DNA of 64,000 bases from positions 23,813 through 87,812 of the forward strand of contig NZ_BMML01000033.1 of NCBI RefSeq assembly GCF_014645815.1, read 5' to 3'. The stretch is from Streptomyces fuscichromogenes. Lineage in GTDB: Bacteria > Actinomycetota > Actinomycetes > Streptomycetales > Streptomycetaceae. The notes beneath the pieces were generated by a model. It made no database searches. It was not told the DNA's origin and worked only from the letters and a program-made list of their open reading frames with translations. Positions 24,582 to 33,254 of the stretch are shown here, in pieces. Every line of letters begins with the position of its first letter. Positions within the stretch are counted from its first letter, which is position 1. Both the position numbers and the translations under genes were made by a program.

Positions 24582-24953
24582 TCAGCTTGTCGACCAGCTG
24601 CGCAGCTGCGCGGCGATCTCCTGCACCCGGGCACCCTTGTGCTTGGCCCGCATGACGAGCGCGAGAGCCTCCTCCGGCTCGTAGTGCAGGACGATGCCGT
24701 TGGTGTTGAGGAACGCCTCGGCGACCAGCCAGGCGAAAAACTCGTTCTTCGCTTCGAGCGGTTCGTGGAGCGCGATCGTCTCCAGCATGGCCGCGGCCTT
24801 GAGCCAGTCGCTGGCGTACACGTCGCGGCCCATGTAGTGGGCCTGGACCCGGGCGCAGACGGCATCCAGGATGCCCAGGTCGAGACAGGCCGGGTCGCCT
24901 GGGAGGGTCTGTGCGATCTGTAGAAGCTCTTGCGGGGTGAGGAACCGGGTCAC
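24582..24953 (-). CDS. Doc-like toxin with altered Fic motif
   Basis: A 123-residue all-helical protein matching the small Streptomyces Fic/Doc toxin components (MTRFLTPQELLQIAQ start, LKAAAMLETIALHEPLEAKNEFFAWL core). Active Doc proteins carry H-P-F-x-D-G-N-K-R; the corresponding stretch here reads HEPLEAKNEFF, keeping His and Asn but not the Asp-Gly and Lys-Arg. Phosphotransfer activity may be lost or changed. GTG start overlaps the antitoxin stop (GTGA), the usual order for this pair. Confidence 0.7.
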   Translation of the reverse strand: MTRFLTPQELLQIAQTLPGDPACLDLGILDAVCARVQAHYMGRDVYASDWLKAAAMLETIALHEPLEAKNEFFAWLVAEAFLNTNGIVLHYEPEEALALVMRAKHKGARVQEIAAQLRSWSTS

Positions 24954-25246
24954 GCGGCGTGACCGTGACGGACGTCGTGCAGGTCGCGGCTGCTCAGCGG
25001 AGCCGGGTCAGGCCACGATGCCGTGCTGGTGCCAGCTGCGGGAGCGTCTTGGGAGGCGAAGACCTCGGCGAGCTGCGGGACACGGTCGCGTGCCTGACCG
25101 AGCGCCTTGATGAACGGGTCGGCGGCGGCGGCGAGCGCCGCGTCACGGACGAAGTCCTCGGGGGACTTGCCGACGATGTGGGCGGCCGCCTCGACGCGCT
25201 CGTACTCTTCCGGCTCGAAGGGCGGCACCTGTCCGTTCTGGTCCAT
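24950..25246 (-). CDS. Antitoxin partner of the Doc-like toxin
   Basis: A 98-residue acidic protein: EEYERVEAAAHIVGKSPEDFVRDAAL reads as a ribbon-helix-helix-type DNA-binding unit, followed by a flexible Ala/Pro-rich tail that could wrap the toxin. It precedes and overlaps the toxin by 4 bases. The long hairpin 55 bases upstream may be its control element. Confidence 0.65.
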   Translation of the reverse strand: MDQNGQVPPFEPEEYERVEAAAHIVGKSPEDFVRDAALAAAADPFIKALGQARDRVPQLAEVFASQDAPAAGTSTASWPDPAPLSSRDLHDVRHGHAA

Positions 25247-25300
25247 ACGAGCGACGGTACCAGTGGGATCGGCTCCAGCCGAAGGCGTTCGGGCAAGAAG

Positions 25301-25337
25301 AAAGGGGCAGCGGCCGTTGAACGGCGGGTGCCCCTTT
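25301..25337. promoter_or_regulatory. Compound hairpin between antitoxin and HEPN gene
   Basis: AAAGGGGCA (25301-25309) and TGCCCCTTT (25329-25337) pair exactly, enclosing a smaller repeat CCGTT-G-AACGG. It lies between divergent genes, so an operator or leader structure fits better than a terminator. Confidence 0.5.
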
Positions 25338-25410
25338 AAGTCTGTGATGACAGTATCACGTGATCGCGGTCGGCCGAGTTCTTTCCGGTGGGCTCGGCTA
25401 GGGTGCTGCG

Positions 25411-27048
25411 ATGGCCTCCGCTCCTCCATCTGATCCGTACGCGCGGCACGTGCTGGCCCGTATGTCGGACTTTTTCACCGACGAGGGCACACCATGGGCG
25501 CGCCGTCTGTGGGACATAGGTTCGGTCCTGGCCCTCGAAGAGCTCTTCGAGGCCGGGTACTGGCAGGCACACGGGGTGCTGTCGCAGACCGCGTGCGACT
25601 GGCAGCGCATCCAGCTCAACGCGCTGGTCGGGCCCGACCGGGGCCTCGGAGACAGGGACCTGCGCAAAGAGCTCACCGGCCTGCTGAAGAACGCACTGCC
25701 GGATCCCAGCCCCGCGCGACGCCGCCTCAAGGAGATCATCGGGCACGTCCGGGTCGGCTACCTGGAGCGGTGGGCCGTGGCGGTCAACGTTCCCGTCGAG
25801 GAACGTACGAAGCCGGAGCGGTACTCCCGCACGGTGGCCTCCCACCTTCTTGACCTGGGCTACAGCGCGAGTTTCCTCAAGGCCTGGGCGAAAGATCTCT
25901 ACGACGCGCGTGCCACCACGGCGGACATAGCGGACAGCGCTGCCGCGCTCGCGCGGACGCCGGCCCGCGGGTACGAGGTGCTGGTGGCGCTGGAGAAGGT
26001 GCCGCGGCGGGATCTCGCTGAACCGCTGGAACACTGGTACGACAAGGGCAAGGTCATCGCCTGGCTCCGTGAACACGGCCATGACACCGCCGGCGTCCGG
26101 CCCGGAGGCGGGTTCGTCTACCGGTTCAACGCGCTGGACGCCTTCAGCGCCGCCGAACAGGCCCGGCAGATGCTGGAGCGGATGACCGCCCGTTCCCAGT
26201 TCCTGCGCAAGGACCGAGGCGGAGTCGCGCCCCTCCCCTACATCTGGGTCGCCGGGCATGCGGAGGCCATCCCGCTCGAACCCCCGGCACGGGGCGCCGA
26301 CGTGTTGACCTTGGTCAACGAGGGGCACCTTTACCAGGTCGCGGGCACCCGCAGCCGGATCGACGACGCCCTGGAGCTCGCGGCCGCGGTCAACCGAGGC
26401 CCGATGGCCCCAGCCGTCGCCGGCGCCTGGGCCGCCATCGAATCGCTGCTGACCCACCCGGACGACCCCAAGGGGGACGGCGAGCGGTCCGGGAAAGCCG
26501 TAGCGGCCGACCGCATGGCGGCCGTCATCGCCTGCTCGTGGCCCCGGGCCGAACTCACCGCCCTCGCTCACCGGCACAAGCCCCGCACTCAGGACGATCT
26601 CGGCCGGAGCATCGCCGCCTGCACCACGAACCAGGAACGCGCCCGTGTCGTCGCCGACGCGCTACGGGCGGGCGGGGCCTCCGCTCTGGACTTCACCCGG
26701 GCGCCGACGAAGTACAGCGACCGTCCCGCGGCCCAGCGGATGGCCGACCTGGTGCAGGATCCCCGCCCGGTGCTGGGCGATGTCGCCGGCGCCTTCCGGA
26801 TCGCGCTGCGGCGTCTGTACCGCACCCGGAACATCATCCTGCACGGCGGCGCCACCCAGGGCGTGGCCCTGGAGGCCTCGCTGCGCACCGCTGCACCGCT
26901 GGTCGGCGCGGGCTTGGACCGCATCGTGCACGCGGCGTACGCCGAGGACCTCGATCCCCTCGACCTCGCGGCCCGGGCCGAGGTCGCTCTCCAACTCGTC
27001 AACGGGGAGACCGGGCTCTCGGTCGTCGACCTGCTGGAACCCGTCTGA
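25411..27048 (+). CDS. Large HEPN-domain protein (Apea-like), possible defence protein
   Basis: A 545-residue protein. The C-terminal part holds RLYRTRNIILHGGATQG (about residues 466-482): R-N-x3-H is the catalytic signature of HEPN RNases, and the upstream WAAIESLL helix is typical of the Apea-like HEPN group. The first 300 residues are helical and unassigned. TAGGGT at 25399-25404 sits exactly as a -10 box for a leaderless start at 25411. Large HEPN proteins often act in abortive infection. No phage-sensing domain is recognised. Confidence 0.65.
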   Translation: MASAPPSDPYARHVLARMSDFFTDEGTPWARRLWDIGSVLALEELFEAGYWQAHGVLSQTACDWQRIQLNALVGPDRGLGDRDLRKELTGLLKNALPDPSPARRRLKEIIGHVRVGYLERWAVAVNVPVEERTKPERYSRTVASHLLDLGYSASFLKAWAKDLYDARATTADIADSAAALARTPARGYEVLVALEKVPRRDLAEPLEHWYDKGKVIAWLREHGHDTAGVRPGGGFVYRFNALDAFSAAEQARQMLERMTARSQFLRKDRGGVAPLPYIWVAGHAEAIPLEPPARGADVLTLVNEGHLYQVAGTRSRIDDALELAAAVNRGPMAPAVAGAWAAIESLLTHPDDPKGDGERSGKAVAADRMAAVIACSWPRAELTALAHRHKPRTQDDLGRSIAACTTNQERARVVADALRAGGASALDFTRAPTKYSDRPAAQRMADLVQDPRPVLGDVAGAFRIALRRLYRTRNIILHGGATQGVALEASLRTAAPLVGAGLDRIVHAAYAEDLDPLDLAARAEVALQLVNGETGLSVVDLLEPV

Positions 27049-27146
27049 CGGCAGGCGCGGAAGCCACCCTCGGCGGCGCCACCTCTTGGAGTGAGCAGTC
27101 CCCCGTACGGCGGCCCGGGACACAGGTGCGGCTCTACGATGCCGAG

Positions 27147-27581
27147 ATGGCTTCCTACGCGAAGGACCGTCGCTGCACCGCGATGGCCGAGGCCCTCGTC
27201 CCGTTGCTGCGCCGTTCTTGTCCCGAGGATACCGGCGGCTACGGCGGCTCGTACCAGGTGAACCTCGACGATGAGGAGGCCGTCGGCCTGGGCGGGGTTG
27301 AACTGATCAGGGCCGCGATGCGCAAGGCGGCACGTCAGCTCGGATGGAAGGTCACCACGATCGGGTGGATCGGCACCCGCTTCGGCACAATGGTCGCCAT
27401 CCAGGACACCAGGGACGTCCCCGAGGAGTACCGGCCGGTGATCGACGCGGCGATGGAGCAGCGTATGGGTGCGGCGCTGGCCAAAGCGTGGGGCGAGTCG
27501 GATGAAGCGCCGGTCGAGCGCGGCTCGGTGGCCCTGATGACGCAGGAATTCCGTGCGGCGGTCGCCGCGGCGGAAGCCTGA
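27147..27581 (+). CDS. Hypothetical protein, leaderless (144 aa)
   Basis: Family not recognised. The 144-residue product reads as a single alpha/beta domain (ELIRAAMRKAARQLGWKVTT, then IGWIGTRFGTMVAIQDTRDV). The ATG at 27147 is preceded by TACGAT at 27135-27140, the right distance for a leaderless transcript. A GTG at 27126 in frame is an alternative. It faces the next gene and shares a terminator zone with it. Confidence 0.55.
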   Translation: MASYAKDRRCTAMAEALVPLLRRSCPEDTGGYGGSYQVNLDDEEAVGLGGVELIRAAMRKAARQLGWKVTTIGWIGTRFGTMVAIQDTRDVPEEYRPVIDAAMEQRMGAALAKAWGESDEAPVERGSVALMTQEFRAAVAAAEA

Positions 27582-27617
27582 TGGGACAGGCCTTCGAGGC
27601 ACATGTTCGGCATGGGA

Positions 27618-27702
27618 GCGGCCGGCACCCGTATCACGGATGCCGGCCGCTCTCGTTGGAGGGTGATCTGGTGTCCGGGGCTGTGACGGCAGTCCCGGAC
27701 AC
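27618..27702. terminator. Two hairpins between convergent genes
   Basis: GCGGCCGGCA/TGCCGGCCGC (27618-27627 and 27641-27650) and GTGTCCGGG/CCCGGACAC (27671-27679 and 27694-27702). Together they can stop transcription from both sides. Confidence 0.7.
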
Positions 27703-27705
27703 GCT

Positions 27706-28929
27706 CTACTTCAGTTGGCCAGTCAGCGGACCGGTCCCTTCTCGGAGCTGACGCACCGCCAACCGCGGTACCCGGGCGCGGATGGCGACCTCGCTGTCGC
27801 TGCAGCCCCAGCTGATTGCCGCGGCGACCAGCTGGGTGCGCTCGGCACACCTCGTCTCCAGCTGCTTCTCCGCGTGCGGAACGGTGTCCTCTTCCAGAGC
27901 GGCGATGTCGGCGCCGACCACCGCCAGGCGGTCCCAGTCCCGGGAGCGCAGTTGCTCCCGGTACTGGTAGGCGGCCTCCTGCACGTTCAGCAGGCGCCAG
28001 CCGTGGCGTGCGGCGTTCTCCTCCTCGTTTTCGACCCACGCGTCCACCTGAGTGTCCGTGGAGGTGGAGGTGATCCTGCTGCCGGTCAGCCGGTCATGTT
28101 CACCGTCCCAGACCTCGAACTCCTTCAGCGGCCGCGGATCGCCGTTCATGAGGATCGTCCGGTACCAGGACCGCACCCCCAGGACCTGCAGCCCGATGCC
28201 GCTCCCGTCGCTGTACGGCTTCCCGAACTCCGACCTGATCTCCCCGTGCCAGTCCTCGTTGACGCCCAGGTACCGGGTCGGCCACTCGCATTCCTCAGCG
28301 AGCTTGTCCAACGGGCGGCACAGCATCTCGGGCTGGTAGACCTGCGGGAAGCGGGCCACGATCTCAAAGAAGTCGACCAGGTCGGCGTCGGTCTCGGACC
28401 CGGCGGCCTTCCGGCTGCGGGAGAAAAGACGCTTCATGTTGCGGCCGGCACGGGCGGATTGCGCAGACCAGTCGAGGTCGCCGCCGCCGTCGAACAGGCT
28501 GCCCAGCAGTTCCTGCGAGACCGGCGCTACTTCCTCCAGCAGGGCGTTGGCGGCCGCAGCATTCAGGTAGGGCCACTCCGGGATGCCGGAGTCGATCGTC
28601 CACGACAGTAACTCGGGGACCGGCTCGAACCACTGGTGGGGCCCGGTGGACTGGAAGAGGGCTCCCGGGTTCCACCGCGACCAGACCTGGTGCGGCACGT
28701 CGTTGATGGCCGTCCAGGCCTTGTTCCACGGCTCCAGGTGCGCCGTCGACTCGTGGAACTGCAGCTCACCGGTCCTGATGTTCAGCAGCACCCCCTGGTA
28801 GTGGCCGGGCTTTGGCCGGCCGGGGATCGGCTCCGCGGAGATCACATCCGTCACCGGCGTGATGGTGACGCGGGGTGCCGCATAGCGGGCCACCTCGATC
28901 TTCGGAACCGTTATGACCTGGTGGGTCAT
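27706..28929 (-). CDS. Hypothetical protein (407 aa), last of a three-gene block
   Basis: No family recognised. The protein is soluble, Trp-rich and acidic, with no signal peptide. Its C-terminus (SWGCSDSEVAIRARVPRLAVRQLREG) has the look of a small helix-turn-helix. GGAAG lies before the ATG at 28929. It follows the 258-residue gene by 53 bases and is probably cotranscribed from the AT-rich promoter at 30.77 kb. Confidence 0.6.
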   Translation of the reverse strand: MTHQVITVPKIEVARYAAPRVTITPVTDVISAEPIPGRPKPGHYQGVLLNIRTGELQFHESTAHLEPWNKAWTAINDVPHQVWSRWNPGALFQSTGPHQWFEPVPELLSWTIDSGIPEWPYLNAAAANALLEEVAPVSQELLGSLFDGGGDLDWSAQSARAGRNMKRLFSRSRKAAGSETDADLVDFFEIVARFPQVYQPEMLCRPLDKLAEECEWPTRYLGVNEDWHGEIRSEFGKPYSDGSGIGLQVLGVRSWYRTILMNGDPRPLKEFEVWDGEHDRLTGSRITSTSTDTQVDAWVENEEENAARHGWRLLNVQEAAYQYREQLRSRDWDRLAVVGADIAALEEDTVPHAEKQLETRCAERTQLVAAAISWGCSDSEVAIRARVPRLAVRQLREGTGPLTGQLK

Positions 28930-28982
28930 GCTTGTCTTCCTTTCCTGTGGACGGGCTGATGAGGGATGAGCTGGGCCGGCCT

Positions 28983-29759
28983 TCAGCCCTCGGTCCGGAC
29001 CGAGCAGATGTCGACGCTCCTGACGCCGGCACGCAGGGCGGGATCCTGCTCGGCGTAGCCGCGGACCAGGACCTCGTCGCCGACCTTGAGCGCGCGGCCG
29101 AGCAGTTCCTCGGCCGCTGTGAAGCGGCGGGCGTCCACCCGGGCGTGTGCCGTCTCGCCGTCCCAGCTCTCCAGCAGCAGACGGACGTGGTTGCCGTACC
29201 GCCGTACCGCCGCGATCGTCACCGTGGCCTCGACGCGTTCGCCGGCCCGGATCCGTGACAGCGGCAGGAGAGTGGCACCAACGCTGTTGTGGCGCTCGAC
29301 GAGCAGGCCGCCCGGCATCGGCACCGGCTGGCGCGGACCCGGCAGGATCTTGCCCGCCCGGTAGGCCTCGGCGAGGTGGTCGAGGTGCTCGGGCCGGTAG
29401 GCGTCCGGCAGGTAGATCAAGGCGCAGGTGAGGTCGAGCTTGCGGTAGAGGTGGCTCAGTTCGTCGTCCGCGTCCCACATGGCCTGCCACTGCGCGCGGG
29501 TCAGCTGGTCGGCGGTGGTGTGCCGCAGGGGCTCGCTGTCCTGCTTGACCTGGAGGTAGCGGCGGATCGTCGCTTCGACCTCGGTGCGGGTGAGGAAGGC
29601 GGCGGCGTTCTCGCGGATGTGGTGCTCGTCGTACCAGGCCGACAGGCGGTAGGTGGCGCTGGCGGGACGGCGCGTCCGCGCGAGGGCGAGGGGGGTCGCC
29701 TTGAGGGTCGGCCGCTCCGGTCGGCCGGCGTGCGGGGTCGTGGTGGTTGTGGTGGTCAT
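28983..29759 (-). CDS. Hypothetical protein with possible OB-fold (258 aa)
   Basis: Starts with a run of Thr codons (M followed by seven Thr) and a basic segment. The second half reads like an OB-type beta barrel: IRAGERVEATVTIAAVRRYG, HVRLLLESWDGETAHARVDA, KVGDEVLVRGYAE, each like a strand pair in nucleic-acid-binding or replication proteins. That assignment is tentative. Middle gene of the 27.7-30.7 kb block. Confidence 0.55.
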   Translation of the reverse strand: MTTTTTTTPHAGRPERPTLKATPLALARTRRPASATYRLSAWYDEHHIRENAAAFLTRTEVEATIRRYLQVKQDSEPLRHTTADQLTRAQWQAMWDADDELSHLYRKLDLTCALIYLPDAYRPEHLDHLAEAYRAGKILPGPRQPVPMPGGLLVERHNSVGATLLPLSRIRAGERVEATVTIAAVRRYGNHVRLLLESWDGETAHARVDARRFTAAEELLGRALKVGDEVLVRGYAEQDPALRAGVRSVDICSVRTEG

Positions 29760-29867
29760 CGTGATCGCCTCGCAGGAGCCGTGGGGCCGCCCCGGCCGGG
29801 CGGCCGGGGCGGGTTGGTTCGTGCTCGGAAGTGCTGACGGATCTGGCGGGGTTCGTCCCGGACGGCG

Positions 29868-30695
29868 TCAGTCGGTCGTCCACTGGAGGTCGCAGACCGC
29901 CTGGGGGTCGCTGGCGCACAGGCTCACCAGGGCGGCGGCGGACAGCCCGCGGCGCTGGGCTCCCTCCCAGACCAGCCGGGGCGAGAGGGCCCCGAGGAGG
30001 ATCTGCAGGGTGTCCGCGCAGAACAGGGCCATGACGCCGGCGTCGACGGCGTGGCTGGCGCCTGCCTTCCTGGCGGCCGCGAGGGCCTTCTCGTACGGGC
30101 TGTCACCGGCCTTGGCGGCCTTGGTGGTGGCCCGGGCCGGCTTGTCGGCGGGCTCGCTGGGGGCCGCCTCCAGGTCAAACCAGCGGTACAGGCCGCCGCG
30201 CGACGCGCGGAAGACGTCCTCGCGGGGCGTTTCGTCCGGCACCCAGTCGGTGTCGGCGGACGGGGAGCGCAGCGCGGTGTCCGGGATGCCGTAGACGGGG
30301 ACGGCGCCGATGTGCGACTCGTAGCGGCCGGAGTCGCGGATGGCTTCAAGCTCTTCCGGGGTCTGGGAGGGCAGTTCGCTGTGACGGCCGCGCGGGCCGC
30401 CGTTGACGATGCGCTTGTCCGGGCTGACGAGGTGCCAGGCCGATGCGGCGGCGGCGAAGGGCGTGACGAAGGCGCTGATGTCGAGGTTCCCGGCGGCGTC
30501 GCGGAAGACCGCGACCCTGCGCTGGCGGGTGGCCTCGGGCCCGTCGCCGAAGTGCATCTCCAGGAGGCTGAGCGCCCAGCCCTCCAGGCGCGTGACCAGG
30601 CCGCAGCGGGGACCGCTGTAGACGAAGATCAGGTCCCCGGGGGCGAGAGGGGTGGAAGGAGTGGACTGTTCGGTGCTGACCGGCTTGGTGGTCAT
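29868..30695 (-). CDS. Hypothetical protein (275 aa), first of a three-gene block
   Basis: Family not recognised. The N-terminus APGDLIFVYSGPRCGLVTRLEGWALSL precedes a mixed domain, a charged linker with Lys/Ala repeats and a helical C-terminus. AAGGGGA lies five bases before the ATG at 30695. A clear promoter is seen upstream. Codon and GC pattern match the neighbours. Confidence 0.6.
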   Translation of the reverse strand: MTTKPVSTEQSTPSTPLAPGDLIFVYSGPRCGLVTRLEGWALSLLEMHFGDGPEATRQRRVAVFRDAAGNLDISAFVTPFAAAASAWHLVSPDKRIVNGGPRGRHSELPSQTPEELEAIRDSGRYESHIGAVPVYGIPDTALRSPSADTDWVPDETPREDVFRASRGGLYRWFDLEAAPSEPADKPARATTKAAKAGDSPYEKALAAARKAGASHAVDAGVMALFCADTLQILLGALSPRLVWEGAQRRGLSAAALVSLCASDPQAVCDLQWTTD

Positions 30696-30761
30696 GCGAT
30701 CCCCTTGACGGAGGCGAGTTGAGTTGGCGCGAACCAAGTTGCCGCTTGGATTCTAAAATCA

Positions 30762-30789
30762 ATAATACTCTCTATCGGGTGGGGGTCAA
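30762..30789 (-). promoter_or_regulatory. Vegetative-type promoter for the three-gene block
   Basis: On the minus strand TTGACC and TATTAT are separated by 16 bases in an AT-rich island unusual for this DNA, 67 bases before the start codon. This is one of the few near-consensus promoters in the window. Confidence 0.7.
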
Positions 30790-30912
30790 CCCCTTTCCCC
30801 CGGCTGGCGTCGGCGGCCTTCGACCGCCTCGCAAATGGGCAGGCGGCGGCACCAGGCACTCTGGGACCATTGGGTCGTGGTTGCACAACTGCCGCCTGCG
30901 GGACGCGATGAC

Positions 30913-31851
30913 ATGACCCGCATCGCCGAACTCGCCTCCGAGTCCGACGCGCCGATCAAACGGCAGCACCTCATCTCCCAGGTGCTGCTCGCCCAGTTCG
31001 CCACGCCCATCCGGCACACCGCCGGCCTCCACGTCCGGCCGTACGACCTGCGAAATCCGCAGCGCGTGCCCAAGGCCCGCACGCCGCGCGGGGTCGGCTG
31101 GATCGAGGACTTCGTCCCCTACGCCTCCGCATCCATCGAACAGGTGTGGAAACAGGTCGAACAGCACCTGCCCGAGGCCTTTGCCTCGGTCGCCGCGGGC
31201 ACCGCCCTGGACGAACCGGAAACAGTCGCCCTGCTGCAGGATGCGATCGCCCTGCACTGGGTGCGCTCGCAGCACTACCGCGACCTGCACAAGGTCATCT
31301 TCCGCGCCTTCTACGAGGAACGCTTGCGCCGGTTCCTCGACGAGGACCAGGTCCTGCTGCAGCAGGCCGTGTGGGAGAGGACCGGCCTGATCGTCACCGG
31401 CCGCGAGGGCCTGGCGCTGCACGCCGAACGCGTCCTGCAGCCCATGGCCGACGCATACGAGAGCGGCGCGCTGTTCCGCGTCCGCATCGAGGCCGCGTTC
31501 GCGAAGGCCCGCAGCCTCTTGGCCAACCATGCCGTGCAGATCCTGCGGCCCCGACAGGGCGAGTTCCTCATCGGCGACAACCCGGCCCTGACCGTGCGCC
31601 GCGACGGACCGAGGCTCTCGTACAACATGGCCATCGGCGACGCGCACTCGGTCGTCCTGCCGATCGGCCCCGGGTACGTGCTGTCCACCGGCCCGCAGCC
31701 GGAGTATCTGCAGGCCTCCCCCGCCGAGGTCGACGAGCTGAACACGCTGCAGATCTGCGCCGCGCGCCGGTACGTCTACACCCGCCCGAACAGCAACCTG
31801 CGGTCCTTCATCACCCGCCGGAGTCGCGAACACCGCCTGCCGAACGAGTAG
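30913..31851 (+). CDS. DUF4238-family protein
   Basis: A 312-residue protein beginning with the hallmark of DUF4238, KRQHLISQVLLAQFA, then DLRNPQRVPKARTPRGVG. A second conserved block is FLIGDNPALTVRRDG. The family has no proven reaction and is sporadic in bacteria, often near mobile DNA. ATG at 30913 was preferred to upstream starts because the family begins there. Divergent from the three-gene block. Confidence 0.75.
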   Translation: MTRIAELASESDAPIKRQHLISQVLLAQFATPIRHTAGLHVRPYDLRNPQRVPKARTPRGVGWIEDFVPYASASIEQVWKQVEQHLPEAFASVAAGTALDEPETVALLQDAIALHWVRSQHYRDLHKVIFRAFYEERLRRFLDEDQVLLQQAVWERTGLIVTGREGLALHAERVLQPMADAYESGALFRVRIEAAFAKARSLLANHAVQILRPRQGEFLIGDNPALTVRRDGPRLSYNMAIGDAHSVVLPIGPGYVLSTGPQPEYLQASPAEVDELNTLQICAARRYVYTRPNSNLRSFITRRSREHRLPNE

Positions 31852-32025
31852 CTCGTCAGTACGCAGCGAGGCGTCCGCGCCACCGGGCAGTGCCGGCGGC
31901 AGGCGGTCCAAGGGGTCAAAGCGGACACGGTTCAAGGCCGTGGCCATCAGGCGCAGGCACCCGTGGTGCAGCGGTGACGGCGCCGCCGGGAAGAGGAGAC
32001 CTTGACCCCAACGGCGGCAGCCACC

Positions 32026-32571
32026 TCACCGTTGAGTGAGGCGTGCGACATCGCACCGGCAGGCACCCCCGTGGGCGATCGCATGGAGCTCCTGGACGGT
32101 CCAGCCGCAGGTCCTCTCGGGCGCCCCGGTGCCGCTGTAGGGCTCGAAGGCACCGCCGCTGGGGCCGCTGCAGGGCCCCGAGAGGGCATCGAACCCCCAT
32201 CCGGTGATGTGGATCTCGTTCCGGCGTGACCCGGTCCGGGTGGTGATGGTCCCGATCTGGAGCATCCGCAGCTTGCCGGCCTGCCGAGCGCGTTCGGCCT
32301 CGTCGTGCGCGGCCCGCTGCTGGGACGCTTCGGTGCGCCGCTCCTTCTCGGACTTCAGGTCGGCGCGGCGTTGTTCCTCGGCACGTTGGGCGGCGGCGGA
32401 GCCGCGGCAGGTCGCGTACGAATGGCCGGTGACCGTGTGCCCGGAGGTGCTGGTGCACCAGGAACAGGCCTCCGGGGGCTTGGGCTTGAGCGCGATCAGC
32501 GATTCGGTGAGGTAGTAGCTGACTCCGACATAGACGACGACGCCGAGCAGCATCCACAGGTACCAGGTCAT
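32026..32571 (-). CDS. Membrane-anchored hypothetical protein with charged coiled coil
   Basis: A 181-residue protein: an N-terminal membrane helix (WYLWMLLGVVVYVGVSYYL), a Cys-containing segment (CSWC), a long charged helix (AEEQRRADLKSEKERRTEAS) and a C-terminal domain. No family recognised. AGGAGG precedes the ATG. The upstream region shares CAAGTTGCCGC and an AT-rich stretch with the promoter region of the 30.7 kb block, hinting at common control. Confidence 0.55.
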   Translation of the reverse strand: MTWYLWMLLGVVVYVGVSYYLTESLIALKPKPPEACSWCTSTSGHTVTGHSYATCRGSAAAQRAEEQRRADLKSEKERRTEASQQRAAHDEAERARQAGKLRMLQIGTITTRTGSRRNEIHITGWGFDALSGPCSGPSGGAFEPYSGTGAPERTCGWTVQELHAIAHGGACRCDVARLTQR

Positions 32572-32683
32572 GGCTCCTCCTGTCGGCCTCCGAGGGGAGG
32601 CGGGTGAGGTGGTGCGGAGCAAGTTGCCGCCTACTCCTTGAAATCAATTCAACGCTGCATGGGAGGGTGTGACTACGGTCGAA

Positions 32684-32722
32684 GCGGTGCCCGACGCCCC
32701 TCCCGATGGCGTCGGGCACCGC
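32684..32722 (-). terminator. Strong hairpin
   Basis: Perfect 15-bp stem (GCGGTGCCCGACGCC at 32684-32698 and complement at 32708-32722), six bases past the stop of the minus-strand gene at 32728. Confidence 0.8.
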
Positions 32723-32727
32723 ATTGG

Positions 32728-33156
32728 TCAGGCGCGTGTGGGTGCGATGTAGTGCCGGACGGCGACCATGAGACAGCCGGCCGCAGCAAATCCCGTCAGG
32801 ACTCCGCCGATCCGTATGCCGGCAGCACCGACGCCGGTCAGGTGCATGGCGTCGGTCAGTGCGAGGGATCCGGTGTAGGAACCGGCCCACAGGGCCATAC
32901 AGCCCAGAAGCAGCAGGATCACGCGGGCGTCGAGCGGCAGCCACTCCGGCCCCTTGGAGGGGCCGGTGCGCGTGCTGACGTGAGCGATGTGGGCGGCGAG
33001 GGCCTGGTCGCGGGTGCCTGCCGGATGGGGCGGCATCCGGCCGCAGGAGCAGTCCGCCCGGAACCGGGCGTCGCCGCCCGCGGCGGCGGATGCGTCTTCG
33101 CTGATGACGATCCTCGGCAGGTGCAGGCCGTCGTCGATGGCGAACCGGTCAAGCAC
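32728..33156 (-). CDS. Small membrane protein (142 aa)
   Basis: Soluble N-terminal part with a CSCGR motif, then two membrane helices (VILLLLGCMALWAGSYTG and GIRIGGVLTGFAAAGCLMVA). GTG start with AAGGAGG at good distance. No family recognised. It follows the HTH-containing gene by 98 bases and ends at a strong hairpin, so it may be the last cistron of that unit. Confidence 0.6.
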   Translation of the reverse strand: MLDRFAIDDGLHLPRIVISEDASAAAGGDARFRADCSCGRMPPHPAGTRDQALAAHIAHVSTRTGPSKGPEWLPLDARVILLLLGCMALWAGSYTGSLALTDAMHLTGVGAAGIRIGGVLTGFAAAGCLMVAVRHYIAPTRA

Positions 33157-33254
33157 GGGATCCTCCTTGTCGGTTGCGGGTGTCGGACTCGCTGTCTGCG
33201 TAGGCCGTCACGGGGGTTCGTGCGGGCAACTGGGGTCTTGCCGACGCTCCCTTG

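Noticed and set aside
31852..32025. Further coding after the DUF4238 gene
   Set aside because: Only Arg/Pro/Gly-rich readings without starts; convergent intergenic sequence.
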